Below, in pieces: positions 39,377 to 47,131 of a DNA stretch of 64,000 nucleotides. Origin of the DNA: Ruminococcus sp. (GTDB lineage Bacteria > Bacillota > Clostridia > Oscillospirales > Ruminococcaceae); NCBI RefSeq assembly GCF_019423705.1, contig NZ_JAHZAX010000006.1, positions 62,001 to 126,000 of the forward strand, read 5' to 3'. The position numbers and the translations under genes were made by a program. The notes below the pieces were generated by a model, which worked only from the letters and a program-made list of their open reading frames with translations, had not been told where the DNA came from and did not search any database. Numbering within the stretch: the first letter of the stretch is position 1; the number at the start of each line of letters is the position of its first letter.

Positions 39377-39469
39377 TCGAAGCAACAAACCATATGCCAT
39401 ATTCCACAAATTATTATACCAAACAAAAAATGCGCAACACCCAAGGCATTGCGCATTGATATTCAGATC

Positions 39470-41137
39470 TTATCCGTTCTTCTTGCTGTCATTTTCTCTG
39501 ATCTCAACACGGCGTATCTTGCCGCTGATAGTCTTAGGCAGCTCGTCAACGAACTCAACTATTCTTGGATACTTGTAAGGAGCAGTAGACTGCTTAACGT
39601 AGTTCTGAAGCTCCTTTGCAAGCTCTGGTGTGCCTGTGTAGCCCTTTGCAAGAACGATCGTCGCCTTTACTACCTTGCCTCTGATAGCGTCGTCAGCGGC
39701 AGTAACAGCGCACTCGAGTACAGAAGGGTGCTCCATAAGGATGCTCTCGATCTCGAAAGGTCCGATACGATAGCCCGAAGCCTTGATAAGGTCGTCCGTT
39801 CTGCCGACGTACCAGTAATAACCGTCCTCGTCCATATATGCAGTATCGCCTGTGTGATACATACCAAATCTCCAAGCGTTGTCCGTTGCCTCAGGGTTTC
39901 TGTAATATTCCTTGAAGAGCGCTGGGTTCTCGCCTCTCTCAGCGTAAACAACGATCTCACCTGTCTCGCCGACCTTAACAGGCTTGCCCTCGCTGTCAAC
40001 TATACCGATGTTGTAAAGCGGTGTTGGCTTGCCCATTGAACCCGGCTTTGGCTCCATTCCGTAAAGGTTGCCGATGAGCACAGCGCCCTCAGTCTGTCCG
40101 AAGCCTTCCATAAGCTTGAGACCTGTATATTCATACCATCTGTTGAATACCTCAGGGTTAAGCGCCTCGCCTGCGATACAGCTGTACTTGAGTGAAGAAA
40201 GATCGTAATTCTCGATACCTTCCTTGATGAAGAATCTGTACATTGTCGGAGGTGCGCAGAATGATGTGAGCTTGTAATCCTGAATGATCTTCAGCACGTT
40301 TGCAGGGATAAATCTGTCAAAGTCATAAACAAAAGTTGTCGCACCGCAGATAAACTGTCCGTACATCTTGCCCCAAGCGCACTTTGCCCAACCTGTCTCA
40401 GAAACAGTAAGGTGCAGAGAATTCTCGTCAAGGTGGTGCCAATGCTTAGCCGTGATGATATGAGCCGCAGCAAGTGAATACTTGTGAAGCACCATCTTAG
40501 GATAACCTGTCGTGCCCGAGCTGAAATACATCAGCATTGATTCTGTAACGTGTGTCTCTATCCTGTCGAAAGTCTTAGGAAACTTGTCCATCTCGCTGAG
40601 GAAGTCTATCCAGCCTTCCTTTGCGCCGTGTGTGATGAACTTCTGCTTCATACCGTCATACTGCTCAAGAGCGCCGTCCACCTGATTCGGAACATCGTCC
40701 TCAGCCGTTGCAACGATGTAAGAGATAGAAGCTGCGTCAAAGCGGTAAACATAGTCCTTCTTCTTGAGCTGGCAAGTAGCAGGCACAAGAATAGCGCCGA
40801 TCTTCATAAGACCGTAAGCCAAGAACCAGAACTCATAATGACGCTTGAGGACAGCCATAACGAAGTCGCCTTTCTTTACGCCGTGCGCCAGCATCATATT
40901 AGCCACCTGACTGCTCTTCTCAGAAAGATCCTTGTAAGTGAAAAGGTGCTCCTCGCCCTCTTCGTTGACCCATTGCATTGCCACCTTGTCAGGCACGTTC
41001 TTTGCAAGCTCGTCTATAACGTCATAAGAAAAGTTGAAATTGTCAGCCAGCTTGAGCTTAAAGCTCTTGAGTCCGCCTTCGCTGTCAAGCTCTTCGTCTA
41101 CAAATCTCTTGTAAAAATCATTCATTACAAAACTCAT
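39470..41137 (-). CDS. Acyl-CoA synthetase, AMP-forming
   Basis: A 555-residue member of the adenylate-forming family that activates a carboxylic acid as acyl-AMP and transfers it to CoA. Motifs: the P-loop YFSSGTTGYPKMVLHKYS, GEALNPEVFNRW, EGFGQTEGAVLIGNLYGMEPKPGSMGKP, YHTGDTAYMDEDGYYWYVGRTDDLIKASGYRIGPFEIES and the catalytic lysine in PKTISGKIRRVEIR. The layout is like medium-chain or benzoate-type acyl-CoA ligases (MACS) rather than acetyl-CoA synthetase; the substrate is not known. ATG at 41135-41137 follows GGAGGAACATCA. A MITE-like palindrome lies only 28 bp upstream of this start, inside the likely leader. Confidence 0.92.
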   Translation of the reverse strand: MSFVMNDFYKRFVDEELDSEGGLKSFKLKLADNFNFSYDVIDELAKNVPDKVAMQWVNEEGEEHLFTYKDLSEKSSQVANMMLAHGVKKGDFVMAVLKRHYEFWFLAYGLMKIGAILVPATCQLKKKDYVYRFDAASISYIVATAEDDVPNQVDGALEQYDGMKQKFITHGAKEGWIDFLSEMDKFPKTFDRIETHVTESMLMYFSSGTTGYPKMVLHKYSLAAAHIITAKHWHHLDENSLHLTVSETGWAKCAWGKMYGQFICGATTFVYDFDRFIPANVLKIIQDYKLTSFCAPPTMYRFFIKEGIENYDLSSLKYSCIAGEALNPEVFNRWYEYTGLKLMEGFGQTEGAVLIGNLYGMEPKPGSMGKPTPLYNIGIVDSEGKPVKVGETGEIVVYAERGENPALFKEYYRNPEATDNAWRFGMYHTGDTAYMDEDGYYWYVGRTDDLIKASGYRIGPFEIESILMEHPSVLECAVTAADDAIRGKVVKATIVLAKGYTGTPELAKELQNYVKQSTAPYKYPRIVEFVDELPKTISGKIRRVEIRENDSKKNG

Positions 41138-41165
41138 TGATGTTCCTCCGTTTTTATTATTCATT

Positions 41166-41343
41166 TAAGGCAACACCGCACAAGGATTGTGCGTAAGATG
41201 CGCAGTCAGATTTTTCGTCAGATTGTATAGAAATTTTGCAGGCATACTGTCGTATGTCAAGAAATTTCTGTGCAATATGGCGGAAAATCTGCAAGCAGAT
41301 TGCGTGCAAAGCCGCTAGGCGTGCCTTGTGCGGTGTTGCCTTA
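41166..41343. mobile_element. MITE-like palindromic element, copy 1
   Basis: A 178-bp element with 20-bp terminal inverted repeats, TAAGGCAACACCGCACAAGG at 41166-41185 and its exact complement at 41324-41343. The interior is also nearly palindromic: CAGATTTTTCG against CGGAAAATCTG, AGAAATTT against AAATTTCT, and CATAC-TGTC-GTATG at the centre. It carries no gene. TA at both outer ends would suit a TA target duplication as made by IS630/Tc1-type transposases, which is an inference. It fills most of the 227-bp gap between gph and the acyl-CoA synthetase. Copy 2 is at 43060-43237, in the same orientation. Confidence 0.85.
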
Positions 41344-41364
41344 TGTTATATAAGGTATTTCCTA

Positions 41365-42015
41365 TCAAATATTCGCTTTCAAAATGTCCGCAGGCTTTGC
41401 CGCAATAAAGTCAGCCCCAGCTCTTTCAAGCTCCTCACGGCCTCTGAATCCCCATTGGCAGCCGATACATTGAAGCCCCGAATTTTTCGCCGTCATAACG
41501 TCAACGTCCGAATCGCCGATGATAACAGCCTCCTGCGCCTTAACGCCCAGCGTCTCCAGAATATTATAGATTATGTCCGGCGCAGGCTTTGTCGGAACGC
41601 CGTCCTTCTTTCCTGCCACCATATCGAACTCACCGTTTTTGAATATCTCCCCAACGATGTACTTGACGAACTTGTCGGGCTTGTTAGAAGCCACCGCCGT
41701 GAGCTTTCCCTCTGCCCTCAGCGCCTCGATAACTTCCCCAATGCCCTCGTAAGGCCTCGTGCGGCTGACGCAGCGCTTGTTGTATTCCTCAGAAAACTCA
41801 GCGTGATACGCCTTGATGTTCTCCTCCGTCCTCTTGTCCTCAGGCAAAGCCCTTTCAACAAGCTTCAGCGTGCCGTTGCCCACAAAATGCTTGTAGCTGT
41901 CATACCCGAACGTTGGATAACCGTACTTTTCAAGTACAGCGTTCATAGCGTCCCCAAGGTCGAAGATAGAGTTCACAAGAGTTCCGTCAAGGTCAAAAAT
42001 ATAAAGCTTTTTCAT
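41365..42015 (-). CDS. gph: HAD-family phosphatase, phosphoglycolate phosphatase-like
   Basis: A 216-residue Mg-dependent phosphatase of HAD subfamily IA. Motif I is YIFDLDGTLVNSIFDLG with nucleophile Asp; a helical cap follows. Motif II is LTAVASNKP, motif III Lys lies in GVPTKPAPDIIYNIL, and motif IV is AVIIGDSDVDVMTAKNSGL. Phosphoglycolate is a common but unproven substrate for this branch. ATG at 42013-42015 follows AGGTGGTAAA. Directly upstream lie four imperfect 19-bp tandem repeats, and copy 1 of the MITE-like element begins 21 bp after its stop. Confidence 0.9.
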   Translation of the reverse strand: MKKLYIFDLDGTLVNSIFDLGDAMNAVLEKYGYPTFGYDSYKHFVGNGTLKLVERALPEDKRTEENIKAYHAEFSEEYNKRCVSRTRPYEGIGEVIEALRAEGKLTAVASNKPDKFVKYIVGEIFKNGEFDMVAGKKDGVPTKPAPDIIYNILETLGVKAQEAVIIGDSDVDVMTAKNSGLQCIGCQWGFRGREELERAGADFIAAKPADILKANI

Positions 42016-42027
42016 TTTACCACCTGC

Positions 42028-42103
42028 TTTTTACACCTATCATAAGTTTTTACACTTATCGCAAGTTTATACATTAATCGTGATTTTATACACCTGTCTA
42101 AAA
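42028..42103. repeat. Four imperfect 19-bp tandem repeats upstream of gph
   Basis: Units begin at 42028, 42047, 42066 and 42085, each of the form TTTTTACACCTATCATAAG with changes. A partial fifth (TTATACACTTATTTTATG) lies at 42117-42134. They lie in the promoter region of gph. The rest of the 301-bp gap to 42316 is AT-rich with no other signal. Confidence 0.7.
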
Positions 42104-42316
42104 ATTCACGTGATTTATTATACACTTATTTTATGGCTTGTTTATGAACATTATAACCGCTATTTGTTAATTTAAAGTTCATAAAATCGCAGATACCATA
42201 CACATTTATATTAATCAAACAAATCATTTAAACAAATATTGCACAAATCACCCTGTTTTCATTTATACATACCGCACAATTCCCTAGCAAAACGGTCGCC
42301 TTTGCATAAATAATCA

Positions 42317-42871
42317 TCAAAAAACGTGCTGCGCAAATATCTTGAAACCGATCATAATAAGCGCCACACCGCCCACGATCTGCGCCTTGCTTCCGAGCCT
42401 GCCGCTGAATTTGTGCCCGATAACAAAGCCGCCAAAAGCTATCAACGCCGTAACAGCGCAGATAAACGCCGCCGCATAAACAATGTTCACATCAAGCGCC
42501 GCAAAGCTCACCCCCACCGCCAAAGCGTCCACAGAGGTTGCAAAGCCCTGCACCAGCACAGCCCCGAAAGTCAGCACTTGGATATCCGCCACACCATCGC
42601 CCTTGCCGGCACCGCATATCATATTCAACCCGATAAACCCCAGCAAAATAAGCGCCACCCAATGATCGTACCGCTCGATATACCTCGCAAAATTCATTCC
42701 CAGCCCATAGCCGATAGTAGGCATTAGCCCTTGAAACAGCCCAAAAATAACAGCGCCCATAACAGTCGCCCTCAACCTCTTGTGCTTAACGCATAACCCG
42801 TTCGTCATTGCCACCGCAAAAGCGTCCGCAGCCAAAGCGCACGCCGTCAATAAAAGCTCAAAAATACTCAT
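42317..42871 (-). CDS. mntP: Manganese efflux pump MntP
   Basis: A 184-residue inner-membrane Mn(II) exporter with six helices in two repeats. MSIFELLLTACALAADAFAVAMTNGLCVKHKR includes the conserved ADAFAVAMTNG, which recurs in the second half as TSVDALAVGVSFAALD, the charged transport motif. Helix GFVIGHKFSGRLGSKAQIVGGVALIMIGFKI ends it. ATG at 42869-42871 follows GGGGGGATATT; starts further upstream would run into a short repeat. I looked for the yybP-ykoY Mn riboswitch in the 5' region and did not see it. Confidence 0.93.
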   Translation of the reverse strand: MSIFELLLTACALAADAFAVAMTNGLCVKHKRLRATVMGAVIFGLFQGLMPTIGYGLGMNFARYIERYDHWVALILLGFIGLNMICGAGKGDGVADIQVLTFGAVLVQGFATSVDALAVGVSFAALDVNIVYAAAFICAVTALIAFGGFVIGHKFSGRLGSKAQIVGGVALIMIGFKIFAQHVF

Positions 42872-42893
42872 AATATCCCCCCGTAACTTGTAA

Positions 42894-42912
42894 GGGCGAC
42901 CTGCGGTCGCCC
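42894..42912. repeat. Short intergenic hairpin repeat, type A, truncated
   Basis: GGGCGACCTGCGGTCGCCC, a perfect 8-bp inverted repeat lacking the GTAGG prefix. It lies 22 bp upstream of the mntP start, within its likely leader. Confidence 0.72.
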
Positions 42913-43059
42913 GCTGGTTTGCCACCTTTTTCGATAGTCTATTTTCGTCCTAATACCGCCCACGTCCAAACGCCAACAAAAAAACGCCGTCTCCGAAAAA
43001 CACAAAAATGATAAATATATCTTTGCATTTTCCGAAAACAGCGTCCGCCGTTATATTTT

Positions 43060-43237
43060 TAAGGCAGCACCGCACAAGGATTGTGCGTAAGATGCGCAGT
43101 CAGATTTTTCGTCAGATTGTATAGAAATTTTGCAGGCATACTGTCGTATGTCAAGAAATTTCTGTGCAATATGGCGGAAAATCTGCAAGCAGATTGCGTG
43201 CAAAGCCGCTAGGCGTGCCTTGTGCGGTGCTGCCTTA
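43060..43237. mobile_element. MITE-like palindromic element, copy 2
   Basis: A 178-bp element with 20-bp terminal inverted repeats TAAGGCAGCACCGCACAAGG at 43060-43079 and its complement at 43218-43237. Compared with copy 1 the interior is identical by eye. The only two differences are at position 8 of each repeat (A to G at one end, T to C at the other), so the pairing is kept. It lies 15 bp after the tgt stop and 188 bp upstream of mntP. The only other feature of the 381-bp gap 42872-43252 is a short hairpin repeat. Confidence 0.85.
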
Positions 43238-43252
43238 AATTCCGCTTTCTTA

Positions 43253-44395
43253 TCAGTCCTCGCACTTTGAAGCAAGCAATGAGCTGTATTGGTTTCTGAA
43301 CTGCTCGTATCTTCCCTCGTCAAGTGCTTCCCTTATCTTCTCCGTAAGAGTGTTGTAGAAATACAGATTGTGCATAACCGCAAGCCTGCCGCCAAGCTGC
43401 TCCTCAGACTTGAACAGGTGGCGCACATACGCCCTGCTATGATTTCTGCACGCAGGACAATCGCAATGCTCGTCGATAGGTCTCGGGTCAGTCTCGTATC
43501 TCTTGTTTGTTATGTGCAAGATACCGTTCCAAGTGAAAAGCGTGCCGTGTCTTGCGTTTCGGCTCGGCATTACGCAGTCAAAGAAGTCCACGCCTCTATA
43601 TACCGCCTCGATAATGTTTGAAGGCGTGCCAACGCCCATAAGATACCTCGGCTTATCCTTCGGCATAAAAGGCTCGACCTTCTCGATGATATCATACATA
43701 ACTTCAGTAGGCTCGCCCACAGCAAGTCCGCCGATAGCAAAGCCCGAGCAGTATTCCATTTCTCTTATGCGCTTCATATGCTCGATACGCAGATCGGCAT
43801 ATGTGCAGCCCTGATTGATACCGAAAAGCATCTGGTGCCTGTTTATTGTGCTCTCAAGCCCGTTGAGCCTCTTCTGCTCAACGATACATCTCTCCAGCCA
43901 CCTAGCCGTTCTCTCACAGCTTGCCTTTGAATAGCTGTGCTCCGCAGGGTTCTCAACGCACTCGTCAAAAGCCATTGCAATAGTAGAAGCAAGGTGGGAC
44001 TGTATCTGCATACTCTCCTCAGGACCCATAAATATCTTGCGTCCGTCAACGTGAGAATTGAAGTACACGCCCTCTTCTTTTATCCTACGCAGCTTTGCAA
44101 GAGAAAATACCTGAAATCCGCCGCTGTCTGTAAGAATAGGCTTGTCCCAGTTCATAAACTTGTGAAGTCCGCCCATTTTGTAAATAACGTCATCACCCGG
44201 TCTGACGTGCAGATGATAAGTGTTGCAAAGCTCCACCTGGGTCTTGAGCTCATTTTTCAGATCAAGGGACGAAACGCCGCCCTTTATCGCCGCCGACGTA
44301 CCCACGTTCATAAATACAGGGGTCTGTATCGTGCCGTGAACAGTCTCAAACTGCCCCCTTCGTGCAGCACCCTCTTGTTTAAGTAATGTAAACAT
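43253..44395 (-). CDS. tgt: tRNA-guanine transglycosylase
   Basis: Exchanges guanine-34 of GUN-anticodon tRNAs for preQ1 in queuosine synthesis. 380 residues, normal length. Motifs: the N-terminal GAARRGQFETVHGTIQTPVFMNVGTSA, ILTDSGGFQVFSLAKLRRIKEEGV (first active-site Asp), the nucleophile in DCVMPSRNARHGTLFTWNG, and the zinc site CDCPACRNHSRAYVRHLF. ATG at 44393-44395 is preceded by AAGGAG. It follows a three-gene cassette, 13 bp after the phosphoesterase gene, and is therefore separated from queA, with which it commonly forms an operon. Confidence 0.97.
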   Translation of the reverse strand: MFTLLKQEGAARRGQFETVHGTIQTPVFMNVGTSAAIKGGVSSLDLKNELKTQVELCNTYHLHVRPGDDVIYKMGGLHKFMNWDKPILTDSGGFQVFSLAKLRRIKEEGVYFNSHVDGRKIFMGPEESMQIQSHLASTIAMAFDECVENPAEHSYSKASCERTARWLERCIVEQKRLNGLESTINRHQMLFGINQGCTYADLRIEHMKRIREMEYCSGFAIGGLAVGEPTEVMYDIIEKVEPFMPKDKPRYLMGVGTPSNIIEAVYRGVDFFDCVMPSRNARHGTLFTWNGILHITNKRYETDPRPIDEHCDCPACRNHSRAYVRHLFKSEEQLGGRLAVMHNLYFYNTLTEKIREALDEGRYEQFRNQYSSLLASKCED

Positions 44396-44408
44396 AAATT
44401 CTCCTTTA

Positions 44409-45509
44409 TCATTCTATTATATCAGACGGCAGCCAGCCGACTGTTGCATTTTCCGTAATTACAAAAGACATTGTTTCATCTTCGTCAAAGACCGATACCT
44501 TCTCGCCTTTTTTAACAGTAGGGAAAGATGACAGACATTGATAAACGTGAGGCGTTTCATCAAAATAGAATATCTCACGGTCAGGTATATATCCCTCGCC
44601 CCCTGAATATTCATCTCTGACCTTTGTCAGATATCCATTTTTCTCGACTATCGTGATATCCTGCCTTTCCCAATCAAAATCAATATATACAGGCTTCAGA
44701 TCACTTGAATGATCTTTTATGACAGTTTTTTTAAGTGCGTCTGTATCCCACATTATTTTATGAGAATAATCCTCACCGCACTTATCAATGATAAGCAAAT
44801 TCATCTGACAAGCCTTCTTGATAGTCATTCCGCCGTCAATACATATCATTTTCTTTTTGCTGTCGATTATAGGAAGATTAGTCACATTTGAACGTCTGTA
44901 ATTGTATGTGGGATAATGCCCGAATACAAGCTGCTTTCCTGTTGGATTTTCTTTCCGCAAAAACCACGGAACAGTTATAGCATAAATATCATCTGTATTT
45001 CTCCAGTCGGGACGATCTTCAAGTCCTGCGTGAACAAAAACATATTCATCTGTTTCAAGGCACGTTGGAAGCTCTCTGATAAAAGATAACAGCTCACCAT
45101 ACTTCTCTACAACTTTTTCTCTTATCTCAAGCCAGTTGCCCTCCCAGCAGTCAACATATCCCAGCGTATTAGCCATTTGCCTGAACGTGTTATGCTCATT
45201 GCGGTAAAACTGCTGCTGAAACCGCTTGAACTCATAGTGATAAGCCATTCTTGAACACATTATATCGTTGTTGCCCATTAACAATATCGCCTTGTCGCTT
45301 TTATCACAAAGAGCCTTAACATATTCAAGAGTTTTTATATTGTCGCTGCCGTGTTCAAGTATGTCGCCAACGATCACAAGATAGTCATTTCGAGGATCAT
45401 ATTTTGCCCTTTTCAGCAGTCTGTCAAAAAGCTGCCAATGGGTATGGATATCGCTGACAGCAAGTATCCTGCATTTTTCGGGCAGCGAAAGCTCAATGAT
45501 CTTGTCCAT
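44409..45509 (-). CDS. Calcineurin-like metallophosphoesterase with C-terminal SH3-like segment
   Basis: A 366-residue protein. The N-terminal 240 residues form a two-metal phosphoesterase of the PPP/ApaH/PrpE type: ILAVSDIHTHWQ (DxH), YLVIVGDILEHGSDN (GDxxxxG), LLMGNNDIMCSRMAY (GNND in place of GNHE), VFVHAGL and VFGHYPTYN. The C-terminal ~110 residues contain a polar stretch and an SH3b-like beta segment (KKGEKVSVFDEDETMSFVITENATVGWLPSDIIE). Dinucleoside-polyphosphate or phosphoprotein hydrolysis is possible; the substrate is not known. Its ATG overlaps the last base of the PAS gene (45509). It is followed by tgt after 13 bp. Confidence 0.82.
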   Translation of the reverse strand: MDKIIELSLPEKCRILAVSDIHTHWQLFDRLLKRAKYDPRNDYLVIVGDILEHGSDNIKTLEYVKALCDKSDKAILLMGNNDIMCSRMAYHYEFKRFQQQFYRNEHNTFRQMANTLGYVDCWEGNWLEIREKVVEKYGELLSFIRELPTCLETDEYVFVHAGLEDRPDWRNTDDIYAITVPWFLRKENPTGKQLVFGHYPTYNYRRSNVTNLPIIDSKKKMICIDGGMTIKKACQMNLLIIDKCGEDYSHKIMWDTDALKKTVIKDHSSDLKPVYIDFDWERQDITIVEKNGYLTKVRDEYSGGEGYIPDREIFYFDETPHVYQCLSSFPTVKKGEKVSVFDEDETMSFVITENATVGWLPSDIIE

Positions 45510-45892
45510 TATTTCTCCCCATTTTCAATATCGTACATAGCCATACTTTCTCTTGTTCTGTACTCGTGCTTCTCATAATACCCAATAAGCTCTCCCTCAT
45601 CATTTCTGAGAGCTATCATGTAAACGTCCTTATTTTCCTTTTCGTTGCGGAAAGTATACACCTTGTTGTTGCCCTTATCCTTTTTGAACCATGCAATGAC
45701 CTGCTCTATCTTGTCATTAGAATCCCCGTTGTGACAGCCCTTTATGGACCTGCCGACCAGCGCCGCACCCCCACGCTTTTCGTATCTCTTCACCGCCGCA
45801 GGGTTCATATAAACGATCGTGTGCTCAAGATCGCATATAACAACAGCCGCCTCGTCAGCGTCGATAACGCTCTTGAAAAAGTTATTTTCCAT
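45509..45892 (-). CDS. Stand-alone PAS-domain protein
   Basis: A 127-residue single PAS domain: FFKSVIDADEAAVVICDLEHTIVYMNPAAVKRYEKRGGAALVGRSIKGCHNGDSNDKIEQVIAWFKKD, then the beta strands KVYTFRNEKENKDVYMIALRNDEGELIGYYEKHEY. The CHN motif and the whole pattern resemble the PAS in DUF438-type proteins. No output domain is present, so a partner is needed. It overlaps the upstream acyltransferase by 11 bp and the downstream phosphoesterase by 1 bp, implying translational coupling. Ligand unknown. Confidence 0.83.
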   Translation of the reverse strand: MENNFFKSVIDADEAAVVICDLEHTIVYMNPAAVKRYEKRGGAALVGRSIKGCHNGDSNDKIEQVIAWFKKDKGNNKVYTFRNEKENKDVYMIALRNDEGELIGYYEKHEYRTRESMAMYDIENGEK

Positions 45893-47003
45893 TGTCTTTC
45901 TCCTTTATGATTTTCCTGTCAACGCCCTTGACGCAGTTCATTATGCCGTCAAGCGGCTTTCCGAATATCTTCAAACTGAGCACCGCCGTGACAACAAGCG
46001 CCGTCAGCGAATAATATATCCACCAGTTGTTGGGGAACATCTGCGCCAAAGCCTGCTGAAAGCCGTAATACGTCAGCGCATAAATAACAGTCCTGTGCCA
46101 GAAATATATCTGCAAAGTCCTCGTTCCCCCCGTGCTTATAAAAGGTATCCGCACATTAACGCTTATGCCGATAAAGGCAAAACAAAGCACCGCCGATATT
46201 GCCATAGCCAGCAGCCTGTGCCAAAATGTGCAGTCCATAAGCGTAACAGTCTCCACATCAAGATAAGAGTTCTTTCCCGTGAATAGCATTCTCAGCGGAT
46301 AAACAAGCTCCGTCTTTGCAAATGAAAAATACGCCCATATAGCCACGGTAGCCAGCGAAACTAGCCTTATATACCACCTGTTCACAAGCTCCATAAGCTT
46401 CTTCGGGTCGATAAGATAGCCGCCGTAATAAAACGGGAAAAATACGATTATCCTCGATAACGAGTAATCATCACCGATAGCATTGTCATATCCCACAAAA
46501 AGCGCCAGCACAATGCTGAATGCTAAAACGAACCAAGGCTTTGAATTTCTGCAAACATAGCATATGGCAATGTAAGCCGCCAGCGCAAATAAATACCAAA
46601 ACGTTCCGTCTCCGCCCGAGAAGTTGAAGAAAAGGTCTCCAACCTCTTCCCTGTCGATCTTTGTCTGAAAAATGACCCTCGAAGCATATAGCAGAAATTT
46701 CAGCGTAAGCCCCAGCACAAAGAAAACGAGTACCTTTTGCCCATTGAACTTCTCGTCCTTCCTCCGCCGATGAAACAACCCCGAGATAAACATAAACAAA
46801 GGCATATGAAAGCCATATATGAAAATGAATATCTTGTTTAAATACATCGTCTGCGGAAGCTGTGGATCACTTGCCCCCGTACCGAAAAGATCAATTGTAC
46901 AGCCGTCAGTAAAATGCCCCAGCACCACAAGAAAAATAAGCAGAAACTTTAAATTATCATATAAATATAGCCTTGACCTCTCCCCAGACGTCCTGTCAAC
47001 CAT
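45882..47003 (-). CDS. Acyltransferase 3 family membrane protein
   Basis: A 373-residue integral membrane protein with about ten helices, in the OafA/YrhL-like acyltransferase 3 family. YLYDNLKFLLIFLVVLGHFTDGC has the family's N-terminal helix with catalytic His (GHF). FIYGFHMPLFMFISGLFHRRRKDEKF provides the FHMPLF.F.SG..R motif. It probably O-acetylates a surface glycan, wall polymer or lipid (inference). ATG at 47001-47003 with GGAGG upstream is preferred to a longer start at 47039. First gene of a coupled three-gene cassette. Confidence 0.88.
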   Translation of the reverse strand: MVDRTSGERSRLYLYDNLKFLLIFLVVLGHFTDGCTIDLFGTGASDPQLPQTMYLNKIFIFIYGFHMPLFMFISGLFHRRRKDEKFNGQKVLVFFVLGLTLKFLLYASRVIFQTKIDREEVGDLFFNFSGGDGTFWYLFALAAYIAICYVCRNSKPWFVLAFSIVLALFVGYDNAIGDDYSLSRIIVFFPFYYGGYLIDPKKLMELVNRWYIRLVSLATVAIWAYFSFAKTELVYPLRMLFTGKNSYLDVETVTLMDCTFWHRLLAMAISAVLCFAFIGISVNVRIPFISTGGTRTLQIYFWHRTVIYALTYYGFQQALAQMFPNNWWIYYSLTALVVTAVLSLKIFGKPLDGIMNCVKGVDRKIIKEKDNGK

Positions 47004-47072
47004 AAAAATATTAACCTCCAAAAAAAGCAAGAAGAGCAAGCAGAATCAAGCGAACGAAGTTCGCAACCAAAA

Positions 47073-47131
47073 TAACACCGCCGCAGGCGATACCTTAATT
47101 CCTCATTCCTCACTCTTCATTCCTCACTACA
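47073..47131. repeat. Dispersed element, copy 2, covering the end of queA
   Basis: The reverse complement reads GTAGTGAGGAATG, AGTGAGGAATGAGGAAT, AAGGTATCGCCTGCGGCGG and a T-rich end, the same block order as 10475-10520. The TAG stop of queA (47127-47129) is inside its first block. An adjacent CGAACGAAGTTCG (47050-47062) inverted repeat may be part of it. Confidence 0.65.

Noticed and set aside
41166..41343. MITE-like palindrome as an intrinsic terminator of gph
   Set aside because: The hairpin is not followed by a T tract on the minus strand, so a normal terminator role is not supported, though its position after stop codons remains noteworthy.
41236..42045. 269-codon plus-strand frame across the MITE-like element and gph
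   Set aside because: It reads antisense through gph and the palindrome; shadow only.
42872..43059. Mn(II) riboswitch (yybP-ykoY) upstream of mntP
   Set aside because: I looked for the conserved loop blocks and did not find them; only a short hairpin repeat is present.
43051..43323. Minus-strand frame through MITE copy 2
   Set aside because: A frame through a palindromic element shared with copy 1 does not code for the same peptide context and has no RBS.
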